A stretch of 64,000 nt of DNA. Source: Thermoanaerobacterium butyriciformans (GTDB lineage: Bacteria > Bacillota > Thermoanaerobacteria > Thermoanaerobacterales > Thermoanaerobacteraceae). Each line of letters opens with the position of its first letter. The first letter of the stretch is position 1. The translations under genes were made by a program, and so were the position numbers. The stretch is taken from assembly GCF_017874545.1 (NCBI RefSeq), contig NZ_JAGGLT010000008.1, forward strand, positions 30,173-94,172. The letters run 5' to 3'. The notes under the pieces are model-generated. The model was not told the DNA's origin, did not search any database, and saw only the letters and a program-made list of their open reading frames with translations. Shown piece after piece: positions 16,394-23,937 of the stretch.

Positions 16394-18529
16394 TTATCTA
16401 AACAAAGACGCAAATACCAACGTGATAGTGCTTATAAGTTTTATCAAAACGTGCAAGGAAGGACCTGCCGTATCTTTAAATGGATCACCTACTGTATCAC
16501 CTACGACACCTGCTTTATGAGCTTCTGACTTTTTGCCACCGTAATTACCTAATTCAATATATTTTTTAGCATTATCCCAAGCACCGCCGCCATTATTCAG
16601 GAACAACGCCATTATTACACCAGATATAGTGCCAACCATCAAAAACGCTGCTGCAGATTCTTTGCCAAGTAAAATCCCCACTAATATAGGCGCAACAACG
16701 ACTATAAGGCCAGGGATAACCATTTCTTTCAATGCGCCTTTTGTAACAATGTCCACTGTTTTTGCATAGTCTGGCTTTGATGTGCCTTCCATTATGCCTG
16801 GATTTTCTTTAAATTGCCTTCTTACCTCCAGTATGACGTATTGGGCCGCTTTGCCAACAGCCCTTATAGCTGTGGAGCTGAAGAGAAATACTATCATAGC
16901 ACCTATAAATGCTCCTATGAAAACCTCAGGTTTACCTATATCTACAGCAAACCAGGAATCGATAGGTTTACCGAGTATCTTCTTTACTTCATCAAGGTAT
17001 GCAGAGAAAAGGAGGAAAGTAGCTAAAGCTGCAGATCCTACTGCATAACCTTTTGTCAAAGCCTTTGTCGTATTTCCACATGCATCAAGTCTATCTGTCA
17101 CAAGCCTTACTGACTCAGGTGCTTCAGACATTTCAGTGATTCCACCGGCATTGTCAGTGATAGGTCCAAATGTATCCATTGCTAATATATAAGCAGTTGT
17201 TGATAACATTCCCATTGTAGCTATAGCAGTACCATAAAAGCCTGCTGTTGCTATATTAGGAAGTGCAAGCTCACCAAGCCTATATGCAATAATTATTGCT
17301 GCTGAAATAAACAGGACTGGAAGTGCTGGTGACTCCATACCTACTGAGATACCAGTGATAATGTTTGTCGCAGCACCTGTTGTTGAAGCCTTTGCGATTT
17401 CTTGAACTGGTCTTTTGCTCATAGATGTGTAGTAATTTGTCAAAAATACAAATACGTAGCTTAAAAGTATGCCTGCAACGGCTGCACCGTAGAGAAGTAA
17501 ATAGTTGACTTCAGTACCATTTGATAAATGTCCTGAAAGCATAACCTTTACTGCAAAGAAGAGAACAATTAGATTTACTATTGTCGTAATAAAATATCCT
17601 TTGTTTAAAGCTATCATAGGATCTTTTGATTCGTCTTTTGTATTTACAAATACAATGCCGATGATGGAAGCAATGATACCTATAGCACGTGCTACAAGCG
17701 GAAATAGTATGCCTTTTAAGCCAAAGACAGGATACAAGCCTACACCCAATATCATTGCACCTATATTTTCAGCGGCTGTTGACTCGAAAAGGTCAGCTCC
17801 TCTTCCGGCACAGTCTCCAACGTTATCGCCAACCAAATCAGCGATTACTGCAGGATTTCTTGGGTCATCCTCTGGAATACCTGCTTCTACCTTGCCGACA
17901 AGGTCAGCACCTACGTCAGCAGCTTTTGTATAAATACCACCGCCTAGCTGTGCAAACAATGCTACAAATGAAGCACCAAATCCAAAGCCTACTATCAATG
18001 ATGGAGCATTTTTAACCAATTCCTGTTGTCCTGAAGCTCCGCCATATGCAAAGAACAAAGTAGCAACACCAAAGAGAGACAGCGCAGTCACTGCAAGGCC
18101 TGTCACCGCCCCTCCTCTTAAAGCAATTTGCAATGCTTTATTAAGACCTTTTCTTGCACCACTTGCTGCTCTGACATTTGAATTAACTGCCATGTACATG
18201 CCTATGTAGCCTGATATAGCTGAGCACAAAGCTCCCGATATAAAGGCCAATCCTACATGCCATGCATAGCTAATAGCAGCACCTGCTCCCTCTGATTGAT
18301 GACCGTAATAATTTGCTATTATGATTAAAACAGCCACAATCAAAGCTAGCACTGTTATCGTTTTATACTGCCTGTTTAGAAAAGCCATTGCACCTTCCTT
18401 TATGGAGTCTGAAATCTGCTGCATCTTCTCGTCACCTTTATCTTGTGTAAAAATAAACCTAATAAAACCAATGATGGCAAGAGCTGCAATAATAACAACT
18501 CCATAGATTAGAAATAGATAGGAATTCAA
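16394..18529 (-). CDS. hppA: Membrane proton-translocating pyrophosphatase, K+-independent type
   Basis: 711 residues with about 16 membrane helices, full family length. PPi-binding signatures include DVGADLVGKVEAGIPEDDPR and GDNVGDCAGRGADLFES, and near the C-terminus GGGAWDNAKKYIE and GDTVGDPFKDTAGPS. It couples PPi hydrolysis to ion export across the cell membrane. At the site that decides potassium dependence the sequence is GNTTKA with Lys, the residue known to replace K+ in K+-independent H+-PPases such as that of Carboxydothermus. TTG start at 18529 after GGAGATGG. Monocistronic, with its own terminator. Confidence 0.95.
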   Translation of the reverse strand: MNSYLFLIYGVVIIAALAIIGFIRFIFTQDKGDEKMQQISDSIKEGAMAFLNRQYKTITVLALIVAVLIIIANYYGHQSEGAGAAISYAWHVGLAFISGALCSAISGYIGMYMAVNSNVRAASGARKGLNKALQIALRGGAVTGLAVTALSLFGVATLFFAYGGASGQQELVKNAPSLIVGFGFGASFVALFAQLGGGIYTKAADVGADLVGKVEAGIPEDDPRNPAVIADLVGDNVGDCAGRGADLFESTAAENIGAMILGVGLYPVFGLKGILFPLVARAIGIIASIIGIVFVNTKDESKDPMIALNKGYFITTIVNLIVLFFAVKVMLSGHLSNGTEVNYLLLYGAAVAGILLSYVFVFLTNYYTSMSKRPVQEIAKASTTGAATNIITGISVGMESPALPVLFISAAIIIAYRLGELALPNIATAGFYGTAIATMGMLSTTAYILAMDTFGPITDNAGGITEMSEAPESVRLVTDRLDACGNTTKALTKGYAVGSAALATFLLFSAYLDEVKKILGKPIDSWFAVDIGKPEVFIGAFIGAMIVFLFSSTAIRAVGKAAQYVILEVRRQFKENPGIMEGTSKPDYAKTVDIVTKGALKEMVIPGLIVVVAPILVGILLGKESAAAFLMVGTISGVIMALFLNNGGGAWDNAKKYIELGNYGGKKSEAHKAGVVGDTVGDPFKDTAGPSLHVLIKLISTITLVFASLFR

Positions 18530-18662
18530 TTAGACCATCTCCTTTAATATTTAATTAATATATTTATTTAAGTATTATTTCTACAAACATAAGAAAATTC
18601 CTCCATGTTTTTTTATAAATTATTTAAAATTTTTAATGACCAGTCAGCATACAAAAACAAAA

Positions 18663-18694
18663 AAGGTTAATAGCAAATAAGTGCTATCAACCTT
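18663..18694 (-). terminator. Intrinsic terminator of the ATPase-RCK-RCK operon
   Basis: AAGGTTaATAGCA / TGCTATcAACCTT stem 10 bp after the second RCK gene; T-rich on the minus strand. Confidence 0.8.
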
Positions 18695-18704
18695 AATTTT
18701 ATTT

Positions 18705-19367
18705 TTATTGCACATCAAACAAATCTTTCAGTTTTTCCTTGCTCTCATCGCTAACAACGCTTAAAACCTCATCGCCAGGCAAAATATACGTACTGCCATT
18801 TGGCAACAAAACTTTATTACTTCTGACTATCGACATTATCACACAGTTACCAGGAAGCATCAAATCTTTAATCATCTTATTTGCAGCCTTTGAATCTTTC
18901 TCCACCATGCTTCTGACAATGGATATTTTCCCTTCTGCAAGATTCATTACAGTCGTAAGCCCGCTGATTTCTGTCTCCTCTTCAATTAATTTTGCAATAA
19001 TTCTGGCACTGCTGACGGCTGCATCAATGCCCATATCCCTTGTAAAAAGCCACTCATTTTTTGGATTGTTTATCCTAGATACTACTCTTGATACACCAAA
19101 TTCATATTTGGCAAGCTGACATATTATAAGATTATCTTCATCATGGCCAGTTGCCGCAACAACTATCTCAGTACCGATAATCCCTGCCTTTTTTAATGTA
19201 TCTGAATTACAGCCATCTCCAACTACAATATTGCACTTTAATTCTCTTTTAAGTTTTTCAATTCTAGACTCATCTTTTTCAACAACAACGACTTTCTCAT
19301 TTCTTTCCTCCATCAATTGAGCTAGGTATGAACCTAATCGTCCAGCACCAACAATCATTATCGACAT
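18705..19367 (-). CDS. RCK (TrkA-N/TrkA-C) regulatory protein, second copy
   Basis: 220 residues: Rossmann RCK_N domain with GAGRLGSYLAQLMEERN and the acidic end of beta-2 (VVVEKDE), then a TrkA-C domain (about 135-218) ending in GDEVLSVVSDESKEKLKDLF. Such proteins bind NAD(H), ATP/ADP or c-di-AMP and gate K+ transporters. No TrkH/KtrB channel is encoded nearby; the operon partner is a P-type ATPase. The start has a Shine-Dalgarno site separated from the ATG by a 43-nt hairpin. Confidence 0.88.
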   Translation of the reverse strand: MSIMIVGAGRLGSYLAQLMEERNEKVVVVEKDESRIEKLKRELKCNIVVGDGCNSDTLKKAGIIGTEIVVAATGHDEDNLIICQLAKYEFGVSRVVSRINNPKNEWLFTRDMGIDAAVSSARIIAKLIEEETEISGLTTVMNLAEGKISIVRSMVEKDSKAANKMIKDLMLPGNCVIMSIVRSNKVLLPNGSTYILPGDEVLSVVSDESKEKLKDLFDVQ

Positions 19368-19426
19368 ATCGTAACCTGCTATTTGGAAACTTTATTGCAT
19401 TGTTCCCGTCAGGTTCTTTCACCTCC
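19368..19426 (-). promoter_or_regulatory. Ribosome site with hairpin spacer before second RCK gene
   Basis: GGAGG (19426-19422) lies 54 nt from the ATG. The arms AACCTG / CAGGTT (19415-19410 and 19378-19373) with an inner 6-bp stem fold out 43 nt, leaving about 11 nt of effective spacing. The outer arms match those of the ATPase hairpin. Confidence 0.6.
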
Positions 19427-19437
19427 TATTAAAATCT

Positions 19438-20085
19438 CTACGACATAAGCATTTGTTTTATCTTTGTCTTCCCGAAAGCTGTTAAAGCTATAAATATTTT
19501 ATCGCCTTTTTTAAAAGTCGTACTATGCGTTGGTATAAGTGCTATGCCGTCTCTTACTATGCTGACTACATTTATTTCAGATGGTATAGCTATATCTCTT
19601 ACATGACGGCCATCCAAGAATGCTGTCGCTTCCGTTTCAATTATTTCTACTTCACCACTTCCAAACGACGATACTCTAAAAAGATCAGGATGACATATCA
19701 AATCTTTTATCTTATTTGCGCCCCACAAAGTAGGTGAAACCGTATTTATACCCATTTTTCTGTATATTTCCGCTCGAATAGGATCGTATATCCTGGCTAC
19801 TATCGTTGGAATTTTAAATTTCTTTTTTGCAATCAAAGCTGTAACAATATTTGTATTATCGCCATTAGTAGTAGAAGCAACAGCATCAGCATGTTCAATG
19901 CCAGCTTTTATTAAAGTAGCTTTGTCAAATGCAATCCCCTCTATAAATTCGCCTTTAAAAGACGACTTCAATCTTTTAAAAGCATCTTTGTCTCTATCTA
20001 TAACAGCAACATGATTACCGTCAGAATCTAATATCTGAGCTAACTCAGCTCCAAGCCTGCCACATCCTGCAACAATTATATTCAT
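19438..20085 (-). CDS. RCK (TrkA-N/TrkA-C) regulatory protein, first copy
   Basis: 215 residues: GCGRLGAELAQILDSDGNHV with a DRD acidic end at beta-2, then a C-terminal TrkA-C-like domain (ATAFLDGRHVRDIAIPSEIN onward). It starts 9 bp after the P-type ATPase gene. It is paralogous to the RCK protein encoded just downstream, so the two could form a hetero-oligomeric ring. The function as a K+ or nucleotide sensor is inferred from the family; the target here is probably not a Trk channel encoded in this window. Confidence 0.88.
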   Translation of the reverse strand: MNIIVAGCGRLGAELAQILDSDGNHVAVIDRDKDAFKRLKSSFKGEFIEGIAFDKATLIKAGIEHADAVASTTNGDNTNIVTALIAKKKFKIPTIVARIYDPIRAEIYRKMGINTVSPTLWGANKIKDLICHPDLFRVSSFGSGEVEIIETEATAFLDGRHVRDIAIPSEINVVSIVRDGIALIPTHSTTFKKGDKIFIALTAFGKTKIKQMLMS

Positions 20086-20116
20086 AAATCAGGCTCATAT
20101 AGAGCCATTCACCTCC
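20086..20116 (-). promoter_or_regulatory. Ribosome site with hairpin spacer before first RCK gene
   Basis: GGAGG (20116-20112) lies inside the ATPase 3' end, 26 nt from the ATG. The hairpin GGCTC-TATAT-GAGCC (20106-20092), which contains the ATPase stop codon, reduces effective spacing to about 11 nt. Confidence 0.6.
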
Positions 20117-22869
20117 TTCTGATTTGATGCGATTTTCCTGCGAAGTATATATTTCCTTATCTCCTCTGCCCCAATAAGTATCGGCATAAATGCTACGTAA
20201 AACAACCAGTGCTTTAATGAAACTGGGTATGTGTCAAATATTTTTTGCAAAAACGGCACATATATAAGCAATGCTGTAAGTACTATTTCAAATACTACAC
20301 CAATATTTAATAATCTATTTTTAAAGAAACTGACGCTAAACATAGAAGCAACTTCAGTGCGGCAGGCAAACACATTAGCCACCTGCATAATAACTATCCC
20401 TAAGAAGCTCATTGTAGCAGCTTTTCTTGCCAGTGGATCTGTCAGTGGAAGCGTCTGGCCCCAGTGCCAACCTCCGCTGTACAAAACCCAAAAATAACCT
20501 GATAGAACTGCTATCGAGCTAATTATTCCTAGTAAAACATACCCTCTTAGGAATAGGGACAAGTTTAATAATTTTTCTTTAGGTGATCTAGGGGGCCTAT
20601 CCATAACACCCGGTTCAGGCGGCTCAACTCCAAGTGCAAGAGCCGGCAGCGTCTCCGTTCCTAAATCTATTGCTAATATTTGCATTACCGTTATTGGGAC
20701 AGGAATATTAAATAGAGAAAACAGTATATAAGGTATAGCCTCTGGTGTCAAATGCGCAAAAATGTATGTTATAAATTTCCTTACGTTGTCGTAAACCGCT
20801 CTACCTTCTTCAATAGCATTAACTATGCTAGCAAAATTGTCATCTGTCAAGACCATAGTTGCAACTTCCCTTGCAACATCAGTACCTGATTTGCCCATCG
20901 CAATACCTATGTCAGCCCTTTTCAATGCAGGTGAGTCATTAACCCCGTCACCAGTAACAGCAACAACTTCACCCATCTCTTTTAATGCAGCAACAACTTT
21001 CATTTTGTGCTCTGGAGCAACTCTGGCAAATATGATTTCTTTATTCTTCAATTCTTTCTTCAAATCTTCATCTGACATTTTATCAAGTTCATTGCCAGTT
21101 ATTATCCTTGGTCTAGGTCCTTTTACTATGCCAATTCTCCTAGCAATAGATTCTGCTGTTAATCCGTAGTCACCCGTTATCATGATAATCTTTATGCCAG
21201 CTTTATGAGCCTGCTTAACAGCCAATTCAACTTCAGGCCTCGGCGGATCCATCATAGCTACTAATCCGACGAAGATTAAGTCAGTTTCTGTATCTTCTAC
21301 TGTATATTCTTTATTCTCATTATCCATTATTTTATATGCCATTGCAAGTACTCTAAGTCCTGATTCAGCAAATTTGTCATTCTGTTTAACTATGTTGTCA
21401 ATATCCGGCTGTTCTAGTTTTTTAACACCATCGTCGCTTAAAATGTAATTGCAAACTGAAAGTGTTTCTTTTGGTGCACCTTTAGTAAATACGTAGATTT
21501 CTTTCCCATACTTATGAATAGAAGTCATCCTTTTTCGCCTGGAATCAAATGGAAGTTGAGATATCCTTGGATATTCCCTCAACATTTCTTCTAATGTAAA
21601 TCCTGCTTTCTCCGCCAGTACCACCAATGAACCTTCTGTTGGGTCACCAATTATACTCCAAGAAGGATTCTCATCCGTAGGCCTAACTAACCGGCTGTTA
21701 TTGCACAGCAAACCTATTTTTAAAAGCAATGACAGATCATTAGGAAGATTTTTGACATCTATCTTTTTGTCATCCACATAAAAATCGCCTTTCGGCTCGT
21801 ATCCTACACCGCTTACATTGTAAAATGAAGCTTTAGTCCAGATTTCTCTGACTGTCATCTCATTTTGCGTTAGCGTACCTGTCTTATCTGTACAAATGAC
21901 AGTCGCTCCACCCAATGTCTCAACACTGGAAAGCTTCTTCACTAAAGCATGTCTTTTTGCCATTCGCTGTACACCCATGGCAAGTGCTAATGTAACTGTC
22001 GGCAGCAATCCTTCAGGAACATTAGCAGTAATAATGCCTATTGCAAACATAAATGTATCAACTAAGGACCTTCCCATAAATAAGCCCAAGAGGAAAAAGA
22101 ATACACCCATCACAAGAGATAAAAGTGCAATAACCTTTGCAACTCTCGTCAACTGTTTTTGAAGTGGGCTCTGCTCTACACTTATTGTCTGCGTTAAAGA
22201 GGCAATTTTACCAAATTGAGTATTCATGCCTGTTGCATAAACTACTGCCGTTCCAGAACCAGATGCTACATTTGTTCCCATAAACACTATATTTGGTGAC
22301 TGCAACAGTGAGACATCTTCATCTAAAACTACATCAGATGTTCTTCTAACAGGCTCAGATTCTCCAGTCAATGCAGCATTAATAGTCCGCATTTCAAAAG
22401 CCTCTATAAGTCTAGCATCAGCCGGCACGTGATCGCCTTCTTCAAGGTAAATCAAATCACCAGGTACTAACTCCCGTGCTAAAATTTGCTCCTGACGACC
22501 ATTTCTTATCACTTTCACATACGATGGCAACATCTTTTTAAGGCTTTCTGTAGCCTGCTCTGCCTTAAACTCCTGCCAAAAACTGAATAAAGCATTTACA
22601 ATTATGACAAGTATTATTGCCCAACCAAGCTGCGGCATGCCACCTATAAAGGAAAGTATGCTGGCTATCCAAAGAAGTATCGCCAATAAATGTGTAAAAT
22701 TTGCTATGAATCTAGACAGCATTGATGATTTCTTGACTTCTTTTATTTCATTGTATCCATATTTCTGAAGCCTCTCATTTACTTCGTCTGTAGAAAGACC
22801 CTTTATGGATGTGTTCAGTTCACTAAATAGTTCATCTTCTGTCATTCTAAATATATCATCAATCTTCAA
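20095..22869 (-). CDS. P-type cation ATPase, Na,K-ATPase-like (type II)
   Basis: 924 residues with a full type II architecture: N-terminal cation-ATPase domain, actuator TGES (ALTGESEPVRR), phosphorylation site CTDKTGTLTQNEMT, hinge TGDGVNDSPALKRADIG and ten membrane helices. M4 reads ANVPEGLLPT and the M5-M6 region has TPEAIPY and AIDLGTETLPA, closer to the IIC (Na,K-ATPase) pattern than to SERCA NxxTDGLPA. Predicted Na+ and/or K+ transport. TTG start at 22869; an in-frame stop inside the leader hairpin excludes an earlier start. First structural gene of the operon with two RCK proteins. Confidence 0.9.
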   Translation of the reverse strand: MKIDDIFRMTEDELFSELNTSIKGLSTDEVNERLQKYGYNEIKEVKKSSMLSRFIANFTHLLAILLWIASILSFIGGMPQLGWAIILVIIVNALFSFWQEFKAEQATESLKKMLPSYVKVIRNGRQEQILARELVPGDLIYLEEGDHVPADARLIEAFEMRTINAALTGESEPVRRTSDVVLDEDVSLLQSPNIVFMGTNVASGSGTAVVYATGMNTQFGKIASLTQTISVEQSPLQKQLTRVAKVIALLSLVMGVFFFLLGLFMGRSLVDTFMFAIGIITANVPEGLLPTVTLALAMGVQRMAKRHALVKKLSSVETLGGATVICTDKTGTLTQNEMTVREIWTKASFYNVSGVGYEPKGDFYVDDKKIDVKNLPNDLSLLLKIGLLCNNSRLVRPTDENPSWSIIGDPTEGSLVVLAEKAGFTLEEMLREYPRISQLPFDSRRKRMTSIHKYGKEIYVFTKGAPKETLSVCNYILSDDGVKKLEQPDIDNIVKQNDKFAESGLRVLAMAYKIMDNENKEYTVEDTETDLIFVGLVAMMDPPRPEVELAVKQAHKAGIKIIMITGDYGLTAESIARRIGIVKGPRPRIITGNELDKMSDEDLKKELKNKEIIFARVAPEHKMKVVAALKEMGEVVAVTGDGVNDSPALKRADIGIAMGKSGTDVAREVATMVLTDDNFASIVNAIEEGRAVYDNVRKFITYIFAHLTPEAIPYILFSLFNIPVPITVMQILAIDLGTETLPALALGVEPPEPGVMDRPPRSPKEKLLNLSLFLRGYVLLGIISSIAVLSGYFWVLYSGGWHWGQTLPLTDPLARKAATMSFLGIVIMQVANVFACRTEVASMFSVSFFKNRLLNIGVVFEIVLTALLIYVPFLQKIFDTYPVSLKHWLFYVAFMPILIGAEEIRKYILRRKIASNQKEVNGSI

Positions 22870-22905
22870 AGCAGCAAACCTGTATTAAACAGGTTTCACA
22901 CCTCC
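22870..22905 (-). promoter_or_regulatory. Ribosome site with hairpin spacer before P-type ATPase
   Basis: GGAGG (22905-22901) lies 31 nt from the TTG start. A perfect 8-bp stem AAACCTGT / ACAGGTTT with a 5-nt loop (22896-22876) fills the gap and leaves 10 nt of effective spacing. Confidence 0.65.
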
Positions 22906-22958
22906 TTATAATTTAATATGTTCTCTATATAAAAATTCGCATGGAACGACAAGTTCAT
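22896..22958 (-). CDS. Possible 20-residue leader peptide before P-type ATPase
   Basis: ATG at 22958, reading MNLSFHANFYIENILNYKEV, then TGA. The stop codon overlaps the ATPase Shine-Dalgarno/hairpin junction. Its start overlaps (ATGA) the stop of an even shorter ORF, M-P-L at 22966-22955, which has GAGGTGA at good spacing. No similarity is recognised. It could couple translation to the ATPase or be chance. Confidence 0.3.
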   Translation of the reverse strand: MNLSFHANFYIENILNYKEV

Positions 22959-23113
22959 AACGGCATAAAAATCACCTCATACATTTTTCTCCAGTATAAC
23001 ATTATTAATTGACATATTAAAGCTTTAATTTAGCCATATAAAGCTCAATTAAAGCTATACATTTTCATTCATTCGATATCTATTATATATTTTGTCTATT
23101 AATCTCGATTTAT

Positions 23114-23135
23114 TGCATGAATGCTTAATCATGCA
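23114..23135. repeat. Inverted repeat TGCATGA / TCATGCA
   Basis: Perfect 7-bp arms with an 8-nt loop in the 446-bp gap between the ATPase and the XRE gene. Besides the leader ORFs, this gap holds this repeat, the 23147-23200 repeat and two XRE operators. Confidence 0.45.
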
Positions 23136-23146
23136 AAATAAAAAAA

Positions 23147-23200
23147 TCAACTATAGAAAAATACATCTATACTTATTAGCATTAGATTTACTATAGTTGA
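23147..23200. repeat. Inverted repeat TCAACTATAG / CTATAGTTGA with 34-nt loop
   Basis: Perfect 10-bp arms 34 nt apart. No transposase and no target-site duplication were seen, so it is either a tiny terminal-repeat relic or an RNA/DNA structure. Confidence 0.45.
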
Positions 23201-23238
23201 CATTTTATTAATCTTTCATTCTCCTTCAAAAATAATTA

Positions 23239-23255
23239 TGTGCTTTATTAGAACA
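23239..23255. promoter_or_regulatory. XRE operator candidate 1
   Basis: TGTGCTTTATTAGAACA, an imperfect dyad TGTtCT-N5-AGaACA, upstream of the xre gene. Confidence 0.55.
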
Positions 23256-23286
23256 TATAAATGTAAATTTTGAGGTACACTTAAAA

Positions 23287-23303
23287 TGTTCTAATTAAGC
23301 ACA
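23287..23303. promoter_or_regulatory. XRE operator candidate 2, abutting the ribosome site
   Basis: TGTTCTAATTAAGCACA, the same dyad in inverted orientation. It ends at the ribosome-binding site of the xre gene, so binding would block expression. It forms an 18-bp inverted repeat with site 1 and its flank. Confidence 0.6.
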
Positions 23304-23315
23304 AAGGTGATTAAT

Positions 23316-23561
23316 ATGAAATTAATACTCGACAATGATAACCGAAATATTATTGGACCTCGCTTAAAAGCTATAAGACTAAAAAACAAATTAACCCAAC
23401 AACAATTATCTGCAAAACTAGAAACAATGGCAGTATACATAGATAGAGCAAGTATTTCTAAAATTGAGCAACAAAAACGCATCGTTACCGATTTTGAATT
23501 ACTTGCTTTATCTGAAATACTTAAAGTGAGCCCTAATTGGTTGTTAGGACTGGAAAAATAA
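23316..23561 (+). CDS. XRE-family helix-turn-helix regulator
   Basis: 81 residues from the ATG at 23316, set by AAAGGTGA just upstream. A single HTH_3 domain: LKAIRLKNKLTQQQLSAKLE, then ASISKIEQQKRIVTDFELLA and SPNWLLGLEK. It has no effector domain. Candidate operators lie on both sides of the gene, which suggests autoregulation. It stands alone between the divergent ATPase leader and the gcv promoter; its targets besides itself are unknown. Confidence 0.88.
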   Translation: MKLILDNDNRNIIGPRLKAIRLKNKLTQQQLSAKLETMAVYIDRASISKIEQQKRIVTDFELLALSEILKVSPNWLLGLEK

Positions 23562-23565
23562 TTTT

Positions 23566-23582
23566 TGTTCTTTATTAGAACA
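23566..23582. promoter_or_regulatory. XRE operator candidate 3, just after the gene
   Basis: TGTTCTTTATTAGAACA is the best version of the dyad: perfect TGTTCT / AGAACA arms around 5 bp. It lies 5 bp after the stop codon and about 55 bp upstream of the gcv -35 box. Confidence 0.6.
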
Positions 23583-23635
23583 TTATATCATTTGTTTTAT
23601 TTTTTGTAAATCAATTTTATTTCCATTACGCTATA

Positions 23636-23664
23636 TTGAATTAATAAAGTTACTACACTATAAT
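23636..23664 (+). promoter_or_regulatory. Promoter of gcv operon
   Basis: TTGAAT (23636-23641), 17-bp spacer, TATAAT (23659-23664), about 38 bp ahead of the glycine riboswitch. Confidence 0.75.
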
Positions 23665-23701
23665 TATAGTAGCAGTAGAAATTAAATAAAATCCAGATGA
23701 A

Positions 23702-23873
23702 AATAGCGAGAGACACCTATTATGGTGGCCGAAGGAGCAATATGAAGTGTGTCATGGCTTCATAAAATCTCTCAGGCAAATTAATCGCTATTTGATGGGA
23801 CTCTGGAAAGCCGTATGGCACCGATGGGGCAATACCTTTGTGTAGAAACTCTCAGGTCTAGAGACAGAGGAAT
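23702..23873 (+). ncRNA. Tandem glycine riboswitch
   Basis: Two consecutive glycine aptamers. The first has P1 AATAGCGA / TCGCTATT (23702-23709 with 23785-23792), then GAGAGACACC, GGTGGCCGAAGGAGCAA and CTCTCAGGCA. The second has GGACTCTGG, GCACCGATGGGGCAA and ACTCTCAGGTCTAGAGAC. A terminator hairpin starts at the 3' edge, so glycine probably prevents termination and turns on glycine cleavage, as in Bacillus gcvT. Together with the promoter it fills the 376-bp gap before gcvT. Confidence 0.95.
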
Positions 23874-23905
23874 ATGATGACATTTGTCTTCATATTCCTT
23901 TTTTA
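23869..23905 (+). terminator. Riboswitch-controlled terminator
   Basis: GGAATATGA pairs with TCATATTCC, with further pairing inside, followed by TTTTTT. The hairpin's 5' arm overlaps the end of the second aptamer, fitting a glycine-controlled choice. Confidence 0.85.
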
Positions 23906-23937
23906 TTGACAAATTCACTTAGGAAGGGATGATCCGG

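Noticed and set aside
23147..23303. Small transposon or integron-like element around the XRE gene
   Set aside because: No transposase or integrase and no target-site duplication; the XRE dyads explain most of the inverted sequence.
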